This document shows, one piece after another, positions 33,627-43,380 of a stretch of 64,000 bases of DNA (position 1 is the first letter of the stretch; the number at the start of each line of letters is the position of its first letter). The notes under the pieces are model-generated. The model saw only the letters and a list, made by a program, of their open reading frames with translations, made no database searches and was not told the origin of the DNA. Both the position numbers and the translations under genes were made by a program. Source of the DNA: Anthracocystis setariae (lineage: Eukaryota > Basidiomycota > Ustilaginomycetes > Ustilaginales > Ustilaginaceae); contig CAKMXJ010000007.1 in assembly GCA_928724745.1 (NCBI GenBank), forward strand, positions 1 through 64,000. Direction: 5' to 3'.

Positions 33627-36311
33627 ATGCCAGCTTTCGTATCGGACGCTCCTGCTCTTAGTGGCACTACCACCAACGCTTCTCCACCAAAGCGCTCAGC
33701 CTTGGCCTGTCTGCCATGCCGTACCGCCAAGAACAAGTGCGATGGGATGCCACCGCCGCTCATTGCAGAGCTATCCTCCCATCTCGAGACAAAGATGATT
33801 GCACCAGGCGAGCAAGATGTTATGCTCAAATCAGAGCATGCGTGCACTCGATGTGCTAGACTTGATCTCGAATGCATCTGGCAGCCTTCGCATCGCACGG
33901 GACGTCCTCGAAAGCGAGCCAGAGGCCACCAAAATTCGTCTTCCTCTATCCATGCCATCAATACCGCTTCAGAGATGCCTGCCGCTTCGACATTCGCAAT
34001 GTATTCAGGCCAACCGAACGGCATGGCGGCCGCCCCGCAGAACCATTCGCTCGACACTACAACGGCCATCATGCTCGGCCTTGTCGAAGACAACCAGGGG
34101 GACGAACCCATGCTCAACTCGGATTCGTTTTCGCTGTCCGAATTGGACCTTATCGCTTTGCTTAACTCGTCTCCCTTCGACTCGAGTCGAGCGGCAATCG
34201 AGCCCGACACCGACCAGAACTACGAACAAGTTGTTAAACAGCACGAACCAATCTCTTCCAGCAACTCGATATCGCAGCAGTTCGACTCGTCCTCGAACGC
34301 TGACCATCTTCACCTGATGAAATGGTTCGACCAGCTGGCCCCACCAGCGCATCCACATACAGGGACGGCTGCCACCCTCGACGTCAGCCCTCAGTTGCAA
34401 GCCTCCAAGGTCTCACCAGCCCTAGCTGCTCCATCGCCTCTGCCAGCCAACCCACAACTATCAAGATCAAACTCGAACGCTCGCAATCAACTCTCTGCTC
34501 TGCGCGCTCGTCTCAAACCCGTCTCGCAAGTGGCCAAGAACGTCGACCCGCACAGTACCGCTTCTCTAGACTCGCCTTCCGCTCTCGACTTTGGTGAAAA
34601 CAACGAGCTTCTCCAGCGTTACCTCAATCGCACCGTGTCGGATCCCTGCGCGGACGACGCTGTCGATGCAGCCGTGCTAGGCAATGGCTACAAGCTGTAC
34701 TTTTGCGGATTTGCCAAGGCCGTCCCAGTACTCGGTGACGCGATCGAGTTTGACAGCACTATTGTCAACCGTTTGCCTCCGCAGAGCAGTGCACGAAGGC
34801 TTCTCGCACGTGTCGTAGCCATACTTGGCTATGTGGTGTCGGCAGGCAACTTGATCTCGGTCCAAGACAGGACCCGCGTTCTGGAACGGCTGCGCACAGA
34901 AGCTCGCGCACTGATGAGCACCTGCTTGGGCCGCATCCAGCCGCACCAGTCGATTCGGATCGAGGATGTCGAAGCCCTTGCCGTGCTCCAGGCTGCACTG
35001 CTTATGGCGTACGACAGCTACGGGCAGAACCAACATGCGGACGCGGGCGGATTCATGCGCGATGCCGCCCACCTCGCGCTCTGTATGCGCCTCAATCTTG
35101 TCGATGCACCGACGAGCTGCAGCAATGGGTACCAGCTGCACAAGCCGGCGCTGTCGGACGCCCATACCGAAGCGCTGCGACGCACGTGGTGGGAGCTGTA
35201 CCTGTGCGATCTCATGTTCAACGTGACGACGGGAGGCAGCCAGGCGAGACAATTGGATGCGGCGAATCTCGAGGTGGCGGTGCATACGCCGCTGGATCCG
35301 GGCTTTGTGCGCGCGGCCAAGACAGATGAGGTCGAGGCGGAGCGACAAGCGGTGTCGCAAGCGTACGATGTGCGCATCCGAACGTGCGCGTTGATCCACG
35401 AATGCACCAAACCGCCGCCGAACCCGGACGAGCCGGACTTGGAGCGAGTCTCGGCGCTGGACACCATGCTCAGCAACATGATGATCGTTGCGCAGCGGTG
35501 CTGGGCTGAGGCGAATGTGAATGGGACTAACGCGAGACGCGACGAGGCGGGTACGGGTACGGCTACGGGTACGGGTACGGGTACGGGTACGGGTACGGGT
35601 ATGGTTGCGGAGATGCGCCGAGTCCTGTGGGCGAATGATACGCGTGTCGAGGTGCTGTATACGGCGATGACGATGCTGCATGCGTGTCGGATTCATCTGC
35701 ATCGGTTGGCGTGGTTTTGCGATTTGACTATGGACTTTAGCTCGTGTTCGTTCAAGCGGTCTGATTCGGATGGACGGCAGGTGCGTGCACTTGCTTGCGG
35801 CGGTACGGCGGTGCAAGTGGATAGCGAGAGGAGTCAAGAGCGACAGATGATGTTATCGACGAGTGTTAGTCGGATTGTCTCGTCGGCCGATGCGATTATG
35901 AGATTGATGCGCTTGGATCAGCGGATGTGCAGTTCGGTGGATGCGGCGGTGTATTGGTCGCGCTCACCTCGTGCGCACTGGCCGTTTCTTGGGTGTTGCA
36001 ACATGGTGGCGGCGTATGGTTACGTTGTGGCGGTCGCCGCTAGTGGGCCTGAGGAAACCAACTTGCCAACATACGGCGATGAGATCCGGTTGTTCGAACA
36101 TGGCGCTGCTGCCACCGACGTTGGCGATGCACACCAGACTCACGACAACGACATGGTGTGGAAACTGCGTGCTGCCATCTCCAATATTGGATTTGCCGAG
36201 TCGACGTTGGCTCAGTACGAAGCCATTTATCCGATCTGCGGCATGTACCGTTCCGAAGTGGCACTATGTCGAACTGCTATCGACCAATCCGGACCCACAG
36301 GCTTGCAGTAA
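33627..36311 (+). CDS. Zn(II)2Cys6 transcription factor with an extended zinc-cluster loop
   Basis: An intronless frame of 894 residues starts at ATG 33627. The DNA-binding domain has Cys28, Cys31 and Cys38 (CLPCRTAKNKC), then Cys73, Cys76 and Cys83 (CTRCARLDLEC), followed by a basic stretch GRPRKRARG. The gap between the third and fourth cysteine is 34 residues instead of the usual 5-12. No GT...AG pair lies inside that would remove it as an intron. The middle (about 380-640) fits the fungal-specific transcription factor domain, with RRTWWELYLCDLMFNVTTGG as the hallmark. A Gly-Thr repeat at about 642-660 is encoded by GGTACG repeats. It lies between the lipase and a convergent MFS gene (84 bp away), so it could regulate either; target genes are unknown. 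Confidence 0.9.
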   Translation: MPAFVSDAPALSGTTTNASPPKRSALACLPCRTAKNKCDGMPPPLIAELSSHLETKMIAPGEQDVMLKSEHACTRCARLDLECIWQPSHRTGRPRKRARGHQNSSSSIHAINTASEMPAASTFAMYSGQPNGMAAAPQNHSLDTTTAIMLGLVEDNQGDEPMLNSDSFSLSELDLIALLNSSPFDSSRAAIEPDTDQNYEQVVKQHEPISSSNSISQQFDSSSNADHLHLMKWFDQLAPPAHPHTGTAATLDVSPQLQASKVSPALAAPSPLPANPQLSRSNSNARNQLSALRARLKPVSQVAKNVDPHSTASLDSPSALDFGENNELLQRYLNRTVSDPCADDAVDAAVLGNGYKLYFCGFAKAVPVLGDAIEFDSTIVNRLPPQSSARRLLARVVAILGYVVSAGNLISVQDRTRVLERLRTEARALMSTCLGRIQPHQSIRIEDVEALAVLQAALLMAYDSYGQNQHADAGGFMRDAAHLALCMRLNLVDAPTSCSNGYQLHKPALSDAHTEALRRTWWELYLCDLMFNVTTGGSQARQLDAANLEVAVHTPLDPGFVRAAKTDEVEAERQAVSQAYDVRIRTCALIHECTKPPPNPDEPDLERVSALDTMLSNMMIVAQRCWAEANVNGTNARRDEAGTGTATGTGTGTGTGTGMVAEMRRVLWANDTRVEVLYTAMTMLHACRIHLHRLAWFCDLTMDFSSCSFKRSDSDGRQVRALACGGTAVQVDSERSQERQMMLSTSVSRIVSSADAIMRLMRLDQRMCSSVDAAVYWSRSPRAHWPFLGCCNMVAAYGYVVAVAASGPEETNLPTYGDEIRLFEHGAAATDVGDAHQTHDNDMVWKLRAAISNIGFAESTLAQYEAIYPICGMYRSEVALCRTAIDQSGPTGLQ
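35550..35603 (+). repeat. In-frame GGTACG hexanucleotide repeat
   Basis: About nine copies of a six-base unit (GGTACG with two variants) lie inside the regulator gene and encode a Gly-Thr run. Length changes in whole units would keep the frame. Confidence 0.9.
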
Positions 36312-36395
36312 CGATCAAATCCCATACTCTGTTTTTTTTACTCTTGGTGATAATATCAATTCAAGCAGAGCGGGTTATCTAAGCGAGATGAAAAT

Positions 36396-37826
36396 CTATG
36401 AGACGGTGGAGAAGACGAGAAGGAGACCTATGTCGTACGTGATTTTGAGCGCGCCGGCGATGTGGAATGCGGCTCCCATGTGATTGCGAGCAGTGAGCCA
36501 GCCGGTGAGGGCGGGGCCTGTGGATTGAGCCAGCGTTTTGATGGTGTTAACTAGACCTAGCAGTTTGGTTCTTTGGGAGGAGGGGATGAACGAGGCGAGG
36601 AAGGCGGAGCGGGGTGCTTGGTCCATCGAGTTGGTTGCGGCTCTAGCGACGATCAGGATCGATGTCACAAGCAGAGAGGAGGGAAGCGGCGTGAGGGCGA
36701 GGACGATACTGGAGGGGAGGTGGGTTAAGACCATGGTGTTGATCAAGCCGAGTCGATTGGCAAGACGGGCTGAGAAGAGGTTGGAGGCGGAGGAGACGAG
36801 TAGTGCAAACGACAGGATCGTGCCAAGCGATGCGAGGGGGGCGTTGAACTTGAGAGAGAGAAACCACGAGATCAGCGTCTGATTGACCATCCCCGAACCC
36901 ATAGAGTCGAGCACAAACAGCGAGCATAGGACCACGAACTTGCCCACAGGGAACACATCGTGGTGTTGTTCGGTGCGGGTCGGGTTACCAGATTCAGCAT
37001 AGGTTGCGGATGTTGTTGTTGTTGGTGGTGGTGGTGGTGGTGGTGGTAGGAGTGGATCGCGTTCGTTGGGTTGACGCGATGAAGAGGTGGCCGAGTGGTT
37101 GCGGATTGCTGGCTGTTGTGATTCACAGTGCGAGCTGAGTGAGAGAGAGAGGCAGAGCTTAAGAAGCCCTAGCACCGAGTAGATGATAAAGATCCAACGA
37201 TAGTACGCCATGAGTGCACCGCTCGAGTCTCTACTGCCACCATCAACGATGCGGTTCAACGAGCCTCCAAGCCAAGTGGACAGACTCGCCGCCAGTGAGC
37301 CAATCACCACATACCATCCATACAAGCTCGGTCTATGCTTCTGATCCACCACTTGAGCCAAGATGCTCTCCTCGACCGCGCGGAATGGGCCGATCTCGTT
37401 GCCCGAAGGACTGATGACACCAAAGATTGCAGCGAGCAGCAACATGGTCTGGTTGTTGGTGGACGCAAACACCAGACCGGAAAACAGCATGGAGCAGGCA
37501 CCGAAGCGAAGTGTATTCCTCCTTCCCAGCACCGAGTCGGCGATAAAAGTGAGCAGTAATGAGAGCATAAAGTCGCCCACCAGCGTGAGGGTGAGGAATC
37601 GACCGACCTCGATGGGTGTTAGGCCTAGTCCCGAGAGGAAGAGTGCGAGTACGAGCGAGGAGGAACCAAACGCGAGCATGCGCACAAAGCGTGCGGCTAG
37701 AAGGAGCCAAACATCGCGCGTCCACACCGGCTTGTCGCTAAGCTCGTCGACAGCTGCACCATCCTGATTTGCACCTGGTGGTTGGGAAGAGATGGCATCT
37801 TCTACGTGGGGTTGAGAGCAAGACAT
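36396..37826 (-). CDS. Major facilitator superfamily transporter
   Basis: This encodes 476 residues from ATG 37826; upstream codons in frame lead only to GTG. About 12 hydrophobic segments are seen in two groups, separated by a long, polar central loop with a poly-Pro run followed by poly-Thr. The cytoplasmic N-terminus (about 1-40) is polar. The loop after TM2 has DSVLGRRNTLRFG, the MFS motif A region (D-x4-GRR). Motif in TM10: ARAATNSMDQAPRSAFLASF. The substrate is not evident; closest types among fungi are uncharacterised drug or metabolite exporters. The gene converges with the Zn2Cys6 gene. The promoter contains a 14-bp perfect palindrome at 37888-37901. Confidence 0.88.
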   Translation of the reverse strand: MSCSQPHVEDAISSQPPGANQDGAAVDELSDKPVWTRDVWLLLAARFVRMLAFGSSSLVLALFLSGLGLTPIEVGRFLTLTLVGDFMLSLLLTFIADSVLGRRNTLRFGACSMLFSGLVFASTNNQTMLLLAAIFGVISPSGNEIGPFRAVEESILAQVVDQKHRPSLYGWYVVIGSLAASLSTWLGGSLNRIVDGGSRDSSGALMAYYRWIFIIYSVLGLLKLCLSLSLSSHCESQQPAIRNHSATSSSRQPNERDPLLPPPPPPPPTTTTSATYAESGNPTRTEQHHDVFPVGKFVVLCSLFVLDSMGSGMVNQTLISWFLSLKFNAPLASLGTILSFALLVSSASNLFSARLANRLGLINTMVLTHLPSSIVLALTPLPSSLLVTSILIVARAATNSMDQAPRSAFLASFIPSSQRTKLLGLVNTIKTLAQSTGPALTGWLTARNHMGAAFHIAGALKITYDIGLLLVFSTVS

Positions 37827-38809
37827 TGTCGTCGTGCGAGACACGAGGTGGGGTATGATAAGATGGAGTAATGATGGTGGAAGTCGAGTACAGTACTGTA
37901 CAACGAACGTCACGGCGGCCCGAGCGAGCGGAAACCGCGGAGATTTTTAAAGTTGTGGGCCAAAATCCGAGTCATCATTCCGATCTCACATCCGAAATGC
38001 AGTAAAAACGCATTTGTGTGCCAATCTTTGTTTGCTTGTGTCTCAGCCTTGGCTTGGCTTGCACCACTTGGCCGAACCGCAATTTAACAGTTTGTTTCCT
38101 CACATTAAACTCTTGACGGGTCCTCTCTGCCAAAGCCAAGCGCTCAAGTCGAGCTGGCAAGATACCCCGCAAAAAAAAAAAAAAAAAAAAGACAAGTTTA
38201 CCCGTGCAAATCGGATTTGATCCTTCATGGTTCAGCACATGGCCAGTCTCATGCACGGAAGCTTTGATCGAATAGCGCAAGTGGCTGCATCGTAGAAGGA
38301 ATTTCGTGTGTTGAGCGGCTTGGCGGCTTGAGTGCCGTGTGACCAAAAGACCGCAGGGTCGCTGGCTTCGGTCACTCACCAACATCTCCATGCTTTATGC
38401 GTGACATGGCACTGTCACACAGCCTTGCCCCGCTCTTTGGGCACAACACTACTATACCACTACTAGTGAAAATGAGACACTCTCCATCCCCCGCTTCTAT
38501 TCTATTCAAGCTTGAGACCGTGTGTGCTTGTTCATTCAGCTGAGCTGTGCTGTGCAGGGCCATGGCCGTGATTTCCTGTGAGGCATACAGTACAAACGGC
38601 TGATGATACTTGGTTGCGATGCCTGTTCGCATTGGTCGGTCCTTGTCCAGATGCTGGCGGGTTTCTCAACACCGCAGCCACCGATGCCCCTATGCGCATT
38701 TCAAGCAGCCGATATATAACCGCAGTGACCCTGCCCCGCATCTATCTCTCTTCTCATACATTCCCTCCCCTTATTTAATCATCCTACACCACACAACGTA
38801 TTCGAGACC
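37827..38809. promoter_or_regulatory. Divergent intergenic region between MFS and ALDH genes
   Basis: This 983-bp region holds both promoters. It has the GTACAGTACTGTAC palindrome (37888-37901), a TACAGTA at 38586, a poly-A run at about 38170-38190, and a TATA-like GATATATAAC at 38711-38720, about 90 bp before the aldehyde dehydrogenase ATG. No further gene is seen. Confidence 0.55.
37888..37901. promoter_or_regulatory. 14-bp perfect palindrome in MFS promoter
   Basis: GTACAGTACTGTAC reads the same on both strands and contains two overlapping copies of the recurrent TACAGTA/TACTGTA word. It lies 62 bp upstream of the MFS ATG (minus strand). A dimeric DNA-binding protein could use such a site, but no binding factor is known to me. 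Confidence 0.45.
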
Positions 38810-40255
38810 ATGACTGTCGGAACTGCTTCCAAGCTGCTCGATGCGCCCTTCTCGCACGTCATCAACGGCAAGTCCGTGGATGTCAAGGGGTTCAAGATGC
38901 TCGATGTGCTGAACCCTGCCACTGAACAGGTGTTGGCCCAGGTGCCCATCGCCACCAAGGAAACCGTTGACCAGGCGGTGGAAGCTGCGCACGCCGCGTT
39001 CGCTTCGTGGTCCAAGACGTCGTGGGACGAGCGTGCCAAGCTGCTCGAGCAGTACGGTGACGAGTTCAAGGCAATGACACCCGAGTTGGTCAAGCTGCTC
39101 ACTGCAGAGCAAGGCAAGAGTCTGATGTTTGCACAGCACGAGTGCGAGAGCATCTTGCCTTGGTTCACCGAGCTGGCCAAGGTGCGCTTGGACGAGAAGG
39201 TGGTTCACCAAGACGACACTCACCGTGCCATCCAGCGCTACCTTCCTCTGGGTGTGTGCGCCGGTATCGTTCCCTGGAACTTCCCAGTGCTGCTCATGCT
39301 GTGGAAGGTGACGCAAGCGATCATCACGGGTAACTGCATCATCATCAAACCTTCGCCATTCACGCCACTGTGCGACATCCGCATCATCGAGGCTGCGCAA
39401 AACATCTTCCCTCCCGGTGTAGTTCAGGTGGTTGTGGGTGACGACAACCTGGGACCTTGGATTACCGAACATCCTCGCATCCAAAAGATCTCATTCACGG
39501 GCAGTACCATGACCGGACGGCTGGTCGCCAAGAGCTGCTCGGCTACGCTCAAGCGCTTCACGCTGGAGCTCGGCGGCAACGACCCTTGCGTGGTGCTTCC
39601 CAATCAGGCTGACATGGCTGCCACGGCTCAGAACGTGCTGTTGACCGCCTTCTTCAACAGTGGCCAGGTGTGCATTGCGGCCAAACGTATCTACGTTCAC
39701 GAGGATATCTACGACGAGTTCAAGGCGACCTGTGCGCAGGTGGTCAAGAACTTCACAGTGGGCGAGGGTACCGAGGAGGGAGTCATGTTTGGCCCTATCA
39801 ACAACAAGATGCAGTATGGCAAGGTGGGCGAGTTCTTTCAAGAGTCCAAGAACAAGAACTTTGACTTTATCTCTGGAGGCGAGGTGGAGAAGAAGCCTGG
39901 CTACTTCTACCCGCTGAGCATCGTCGACAATCCTCCCGAGGATAGCCGACTGGTACAGGAGGAGCCGTTCGGACCCATCGTTCCTCTGCTCAAGTGGAAG
40001 GACGAGGGCGACCTGATCAAGCGCATCAACAGTTCGCAGTGGGGACTTGGAGCGACGGTGTGGGGTTCGGACAATGGTGCGATTGAGCGAATCGCTCGCC
40101 AGATCGAGAGCGGTACCGTCTGGGTCAACCGACCCTTGACTCACCACCCCTCGGTACCATTTGGAGGTATGAAGAGTTCCGGTATTGGAGCAGAGCACGG
40201 CAAAGCTGGTCTCGCTGCATACTGCCAAGTCCAAGCTCTTTGGTTGCCCAAGTAA
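38810..40255 (+). CDS. NAD(P)+-dependent aldehyde dehydrogenase
   Basis: This intronless 481-residue protein is of standard ALDH length. Active-site residues are all visible: Asn157 (PWNFP), Glu253 (LELGGNDP), the catalytic Cys288 (NSGQVCIAAKR) and Glu385 in EEPFGP, with Lys180 in the cofactor site (IIKPSPFTP). It has no signal peptide or obvious targeting sequence, so a cytosolic place is likely. It oxidises an aldehyde to the acid; the substrate is unknown. Neighbouring amine oxidase (convergent, 670 bp between stops) would generate aldehydes, which makes amine-derived aldehydes a plausible substrate. A TATA-like sequence lies about 90 bp upstream. Confidence 0.95.
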   Translation: MTVGTASKLLDAPFSHVINGKSVDVKGFKMLDVLNPATEQVLAQVPIATKETVDQAVEAAHAAFASWSKTSWDERAKLLEQYGDEFKAMTPELVKLLTAEQGKSLMFAQHECESILPWFTELAKVRLDEKVVHQDDTHRAIQRYLPLGVCAGIVPWNFPVLLMLWKVTQAIITGNCIIIKPSPFTPLCDIRIIEAAQNIFPPGVVQVVVGDDNLGPWITEHPRIQKISFTGSTMTGRLVAKSCSATLKRFTLELGGNDPCVVLPNQADMAATAQNVLLTAFFNSGQVCIAAKRIYVHEDIYDEFKATCAQVVKNFTVGEGTEEGVMFGPINNKMQYGKVGEFFQESKNKNFDFISGGEVEKKPGYFYPLSIVDNPPEDSRLVQEEPFGPIVPLLKWKDEGDLIKRINSSQWGLGATVWGSDNGAIERIARQIESGTVWVNRPLTHHPSVPFGGMKSSGIGAEHGKAGLAAYCQVQALWLPK

Positions 40256-40925
40256 ACTAAACAAGTTGACGGTAATTAATATGAAAGCGTACAATCTCAT
40301 TGATATATCACTAGCTGTGTGTGTGTGTGTGTGTCATTTTTGCCCCAAGGTAGAATGTAGAGAGAAGGGTGAGCTCCATGGATGCTAGCTATACTACGTA
40401 TGTCGGTGAAGCGAGGTATCGCTTTGAACCGGGCACATCGGCTGACCGATATGGCCACTGTGATTGTTGGAATACTTTCGGTTTGAGGCAGAGAAAGCCA
40501 AAGCCAAAGAGAGGGTGACATTGTTGTGATTATCGATCGGCAATATGAAGCTCAATGGAGCGGATGTGCCGGTGCAGGCCGACCAGTGTCGTTTATTATA
40601 TTGAACAGTCCAAGCGATTCCGAAGGGCGAAGGGCGAAGGGCGGTGCGGCTTGCTTCCGAATCATCATCACCGCGAGCCCCTACCCTCCTATCATCGTCC
40701 TCGTCAACGCAATGGCTCTCATGCTCTAGCTTGACTACAACCGCTTTTGTCTTGCCAATCCTATCCTCATTCACGTCGCCCATCATCTCGGCCGCTCCAG
40801 CCTTGCTGCAACTCATCCACGAAATGGTCTTGGCCAGTCCAAACCACTCGTCTGCATCAGCTCTGCGTATCTAATTTGGGATTGGAACATGTACAACAAA
40901 AGTCTAAGGGGGACAATGGGGCGGG
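40256..40925. other. Convergent spacer between ALDH and amine oxidase
   Basis: This 670-bp spacer contains a (TG)n run at 40315-40334. No gene is supported; short frames overlap on both strands. Confidence 0.5.
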
Positions 40926-43046
40926 TTAAAGCTTGAGTTTACTGCAACAGGACTTGTCCTCAGCCGAGTGGTTGTGCGAGACGAGTGTGGATTTGTTGAC
41001 GGCTTGTGAGCTGGTGGCGATGTCGAGGATGGGGCAGGTTTCCCAGAAGTCGTTGGGTTTTAGCGACATCATGAGGCTTTCGACTGGCATGACGGGGAAG
41101 TCCTCGACACGCGGGTTGTGAGTGAGGCCGAACACGGCCCACAGCACGATATCCTCGTTGACCGTACTCTCCTGCGCCTGGGCGTATGTTGCGACGCCAC
41201 CTTGCTTACCGTTGGACTGGTTGGTGAATTTCCCACCTGCCCAGAGCTCATCGTCGCGGTACTTGGTTACCCACACATGCTGACGTGCAAACTCTGCTCG
41301 CGCATACGCCACCGACTTGGGATGCGCCAGCAACAACTGCGTAGCAGGCATATGCAGCTTGTAGCCGATCGGCTTTTTGGAGATCGCGTTGATCTTGCTC
41401 GGGTTGGTGATCTTGAAAGTTCGGTTCTTCATTGGGTCCAAATTGGCACCACCCTCTCGCTCGAGCACCGTCTTTTGCACAACATACCCGGTCCCGTACG
41501 GGTTGGCAGCCTTGTCCTCCTCCGTCTCGAACGCCATCGGAACACTATCCTCATAATGCACCGTGTTTCCATCGCCGTCAATGCGGGGATCCACTCGAAC
41601 ACAGAAGATGTGCTGATGATTGGTTCCAAGCACTCCGCGCGAGACAATGTTACCGTATGGTGACGTCTTGCCCAGATCGATCGGCGACACCGAGAGCACA
41701 CCGGTGGCGCGCGTCTCGAACGAAATCGCTCCCGTCTGGTCAAAGTGCCACAGGAAGATGTACTCGTAGTTGGCCACCGTGATGATGGTCTGCAGCACCA
41801 GGGTGCGTCGACGAACCACGTAAGGGTTGTCGGTGCGGTAGTTGGTGTGCTTCATTCCAAGACCGTCGTCGACCTCGTGCATGCAAACCACGTTCTGTTG
41901 CTGAAGAATCTCTCCGTTGGGAAGCGCAAGTTGACCGTCAAAGTAGTGGATCGCTCCAAGACAGTCGCATCCCAGACTGAGACTGTTGGCAGTGAATCCA
42001 CAGGATGCATCACCCACATCGAACGCCTGCTTTCGGTGAAGCGGAGGACGCGGGTCGCCGTAGGGGACCGTCATCTCGGACATGGAAAGACGATGGAACA
42101 CAGATCGGTCCTTGAATCGGAGGTCGTGCAGCGTCAGACCCTCTCGGGCAGTCCACGAGATACGGAACTTCCAGCCTTGCCACTCTACGCTCTTACCCTG
42201 CACTGTGAAGGAAGGACCTTCGGGCTGTTGAACGATGAGCGGCTTGAGACCAGGTCGAGCCTGGAAGTTGGGCTGAAGGTGAGGCATGTATTCGCGCTCT
42301 TCCATGTTGCTCTTGGCCCAACCTTGCTTCCACGTGTGAACCATGCCGTCCGCCGAGTCGCCGGTGTAGCACCAGTCGACGCGAACCACCTTGCCACTGA
42401 GCACATCGACGACGGGGACGAAAGGAAGCGGCCACGAATAGTGGAAGCTGTCCGCATCGTCGGCACATCGGGGCGACTTGAGGTACATGAGGAACTGCAT
42501 CAGGAACGGTTGGTCTTCGAACGAATCAGCGCCGTAGATCCACGGATCGGATGCGATCGGCGTGTCCGCTGCCAATCCGAGCTCTTCGAGTGCCTTGAGA
42601 ACCAAAGGCTCCTTGACCACTGCCTCCTCGAACTCGACCAGCTGGGAAATATCGAGATTGGTGCGGTGGTTACCGGGCACAACCTCATGAGACTCGACTT
42701 TCTGCGAGGCGACGTCGATGATGATTTCGTGGATCTTGGCGGTTTTGGGATCGACGTAGATCGCCTCGACCTTGCGCGCGAGCGGAGCTGGGCTCTGACC
42801 TGCATGGTATGCGTCAAGCCAAGGCATCAGAACCGCCTTGCGAGGCTCCTGTCGCTGCACCGACTTGAACCACGGCTGGAAACCATCGTTCTTGTGGTAC
42901 GCGCGGATCAGCTCGACTGCCAGCTTGTGCTCGGCAGATGTGATGTCGTCGAGCGGGTGAAGATGCGAACCCACCATCTGCTTTTTCGACCGAGTCTCGA
43001 CATCGACTTGGTGGGCGTTGGAGTTGTGAGCTGCGAACGAAGCCAT
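40926..43046 (-). CDS. Copper amine oxidase (topaquinone enzyme)
   Basis: This encodes 706 residues from ATG 43046; upstream in frame only GTG is found. The C-terminal catalytic domain has the topaquinone motif N-Y-E-Y (Asn426-Tyr429), where Tyr427 becomes the cofactor. Copper ligands fit His477 and His479 (TNHQHIF) plus His643 (LTHNPR). Asp370 in HYFDG fits the catalytic base. The N2/N3 domains precede it (from about residue 35, HPLDDITSAEHKLAVELI). These enzymes oxidise primary amines to aldehydes with release of ammonia and hydrogen peroxide. The C-terminus ends SKLKL, not a clean PTS1; several yeast homologues are peroxisomal, so location is open. No signal peptide. The gene is divergent from an amine/amino-acid permease and convergent with an aldehyde dehydrogenase. 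Confidence 0.95.
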   Translation of the reverse strand: MASFAAHNSNAHQVDVETRSKKQMVGSHLHPLDDITSAEHKLAVELIRAYHKNDGFQPWFKSVQRQEPRKAVLMPWLDAYHAGQSPAPLARKVEAIYVDPKTAKIHEIIIDVASQKVESHEVVPGNHRTNLDISQLVEFEEAVVKEPLVLKALEELGLAADTPIASDPWIYGADSFEDQPFLMQFLMYLKSPRCADDADSFHYSWPLPFVPVVDVLSGKVVRVDWCYTGDSADGMVHTWKQGWAKSNMEEREYMPHLQPNFQARPGLKPLIVQQPEGPSFTVQGKSVEWQGWKFRISWTAREGLTLHDLRFKDRSVFHRLSMSEMTVPYGDPRPPLHRKQAFDVGDASCGFTANSLSLGCDCLGAIHYFDGQLALPNGEILQQQNVVCMHEVDDGLGMKHTNYRTDNPYVVRRRTLVLQTIITVANYEYIFLWHFDQTGAISFETRATGVLSVSPIDLGKTSPYGNIVSRGVLGTNHQHIFCVRVDPRIDGDGNTVHYEDSVPMAFETEEDKAANPYGTGYVVQKTVLEREGGANLDPMKNRTFKITNPSKINAISKKPIGYKLHMPATQLLLAHPKSVAYARAEFARQHVWVTKYRDDELWAGGKFTNQSNGKQGGVATYAQAQESTVNEDIVLWAVFGLTHNPRVEDFPVMPVESLMMSLKPNDFWETCPILDIATSSQAVNKSTLVSHNHSAEDKSCCSKLKL

Positions 43047-43283
43047 TGTGAAGGTCGATTTGTCTAAGCGGAATAGATACTCGACCGGTGTTGAGGGTAT
43101 CAGAAACGGGACGAAGAAACACACTCTGGCTTTGTATATGTAGTTCTCAAGTCGCCCCGTCCCCCACTACGATGTCCAGCTTACTGTAGGTAACTTGTTT
43201 CGACGGAAGAGAATTCTCGGACCAGTTCGAAGCGATGCCAGTCAGAGTCAAGACTGGTATGCAAGCCGATTGGATCCACATGT

Positions 43284-43380
<97 letters not shown>

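Noticed and set aside
34677..35837. 386-residue Arg/His-rich minus-strand frame opposite the Zn2Cys6 gene
   Set aside because: Composition is an artefact of the sense codons and the GGTACG repeat; no family match.
41745..43067. 440-residue plus-strand frame opposite the copper amine oxidase
   Set aside because: Antisense by-product of biased codons; the minus strand encodes a complete enzyme with all active-site residues.
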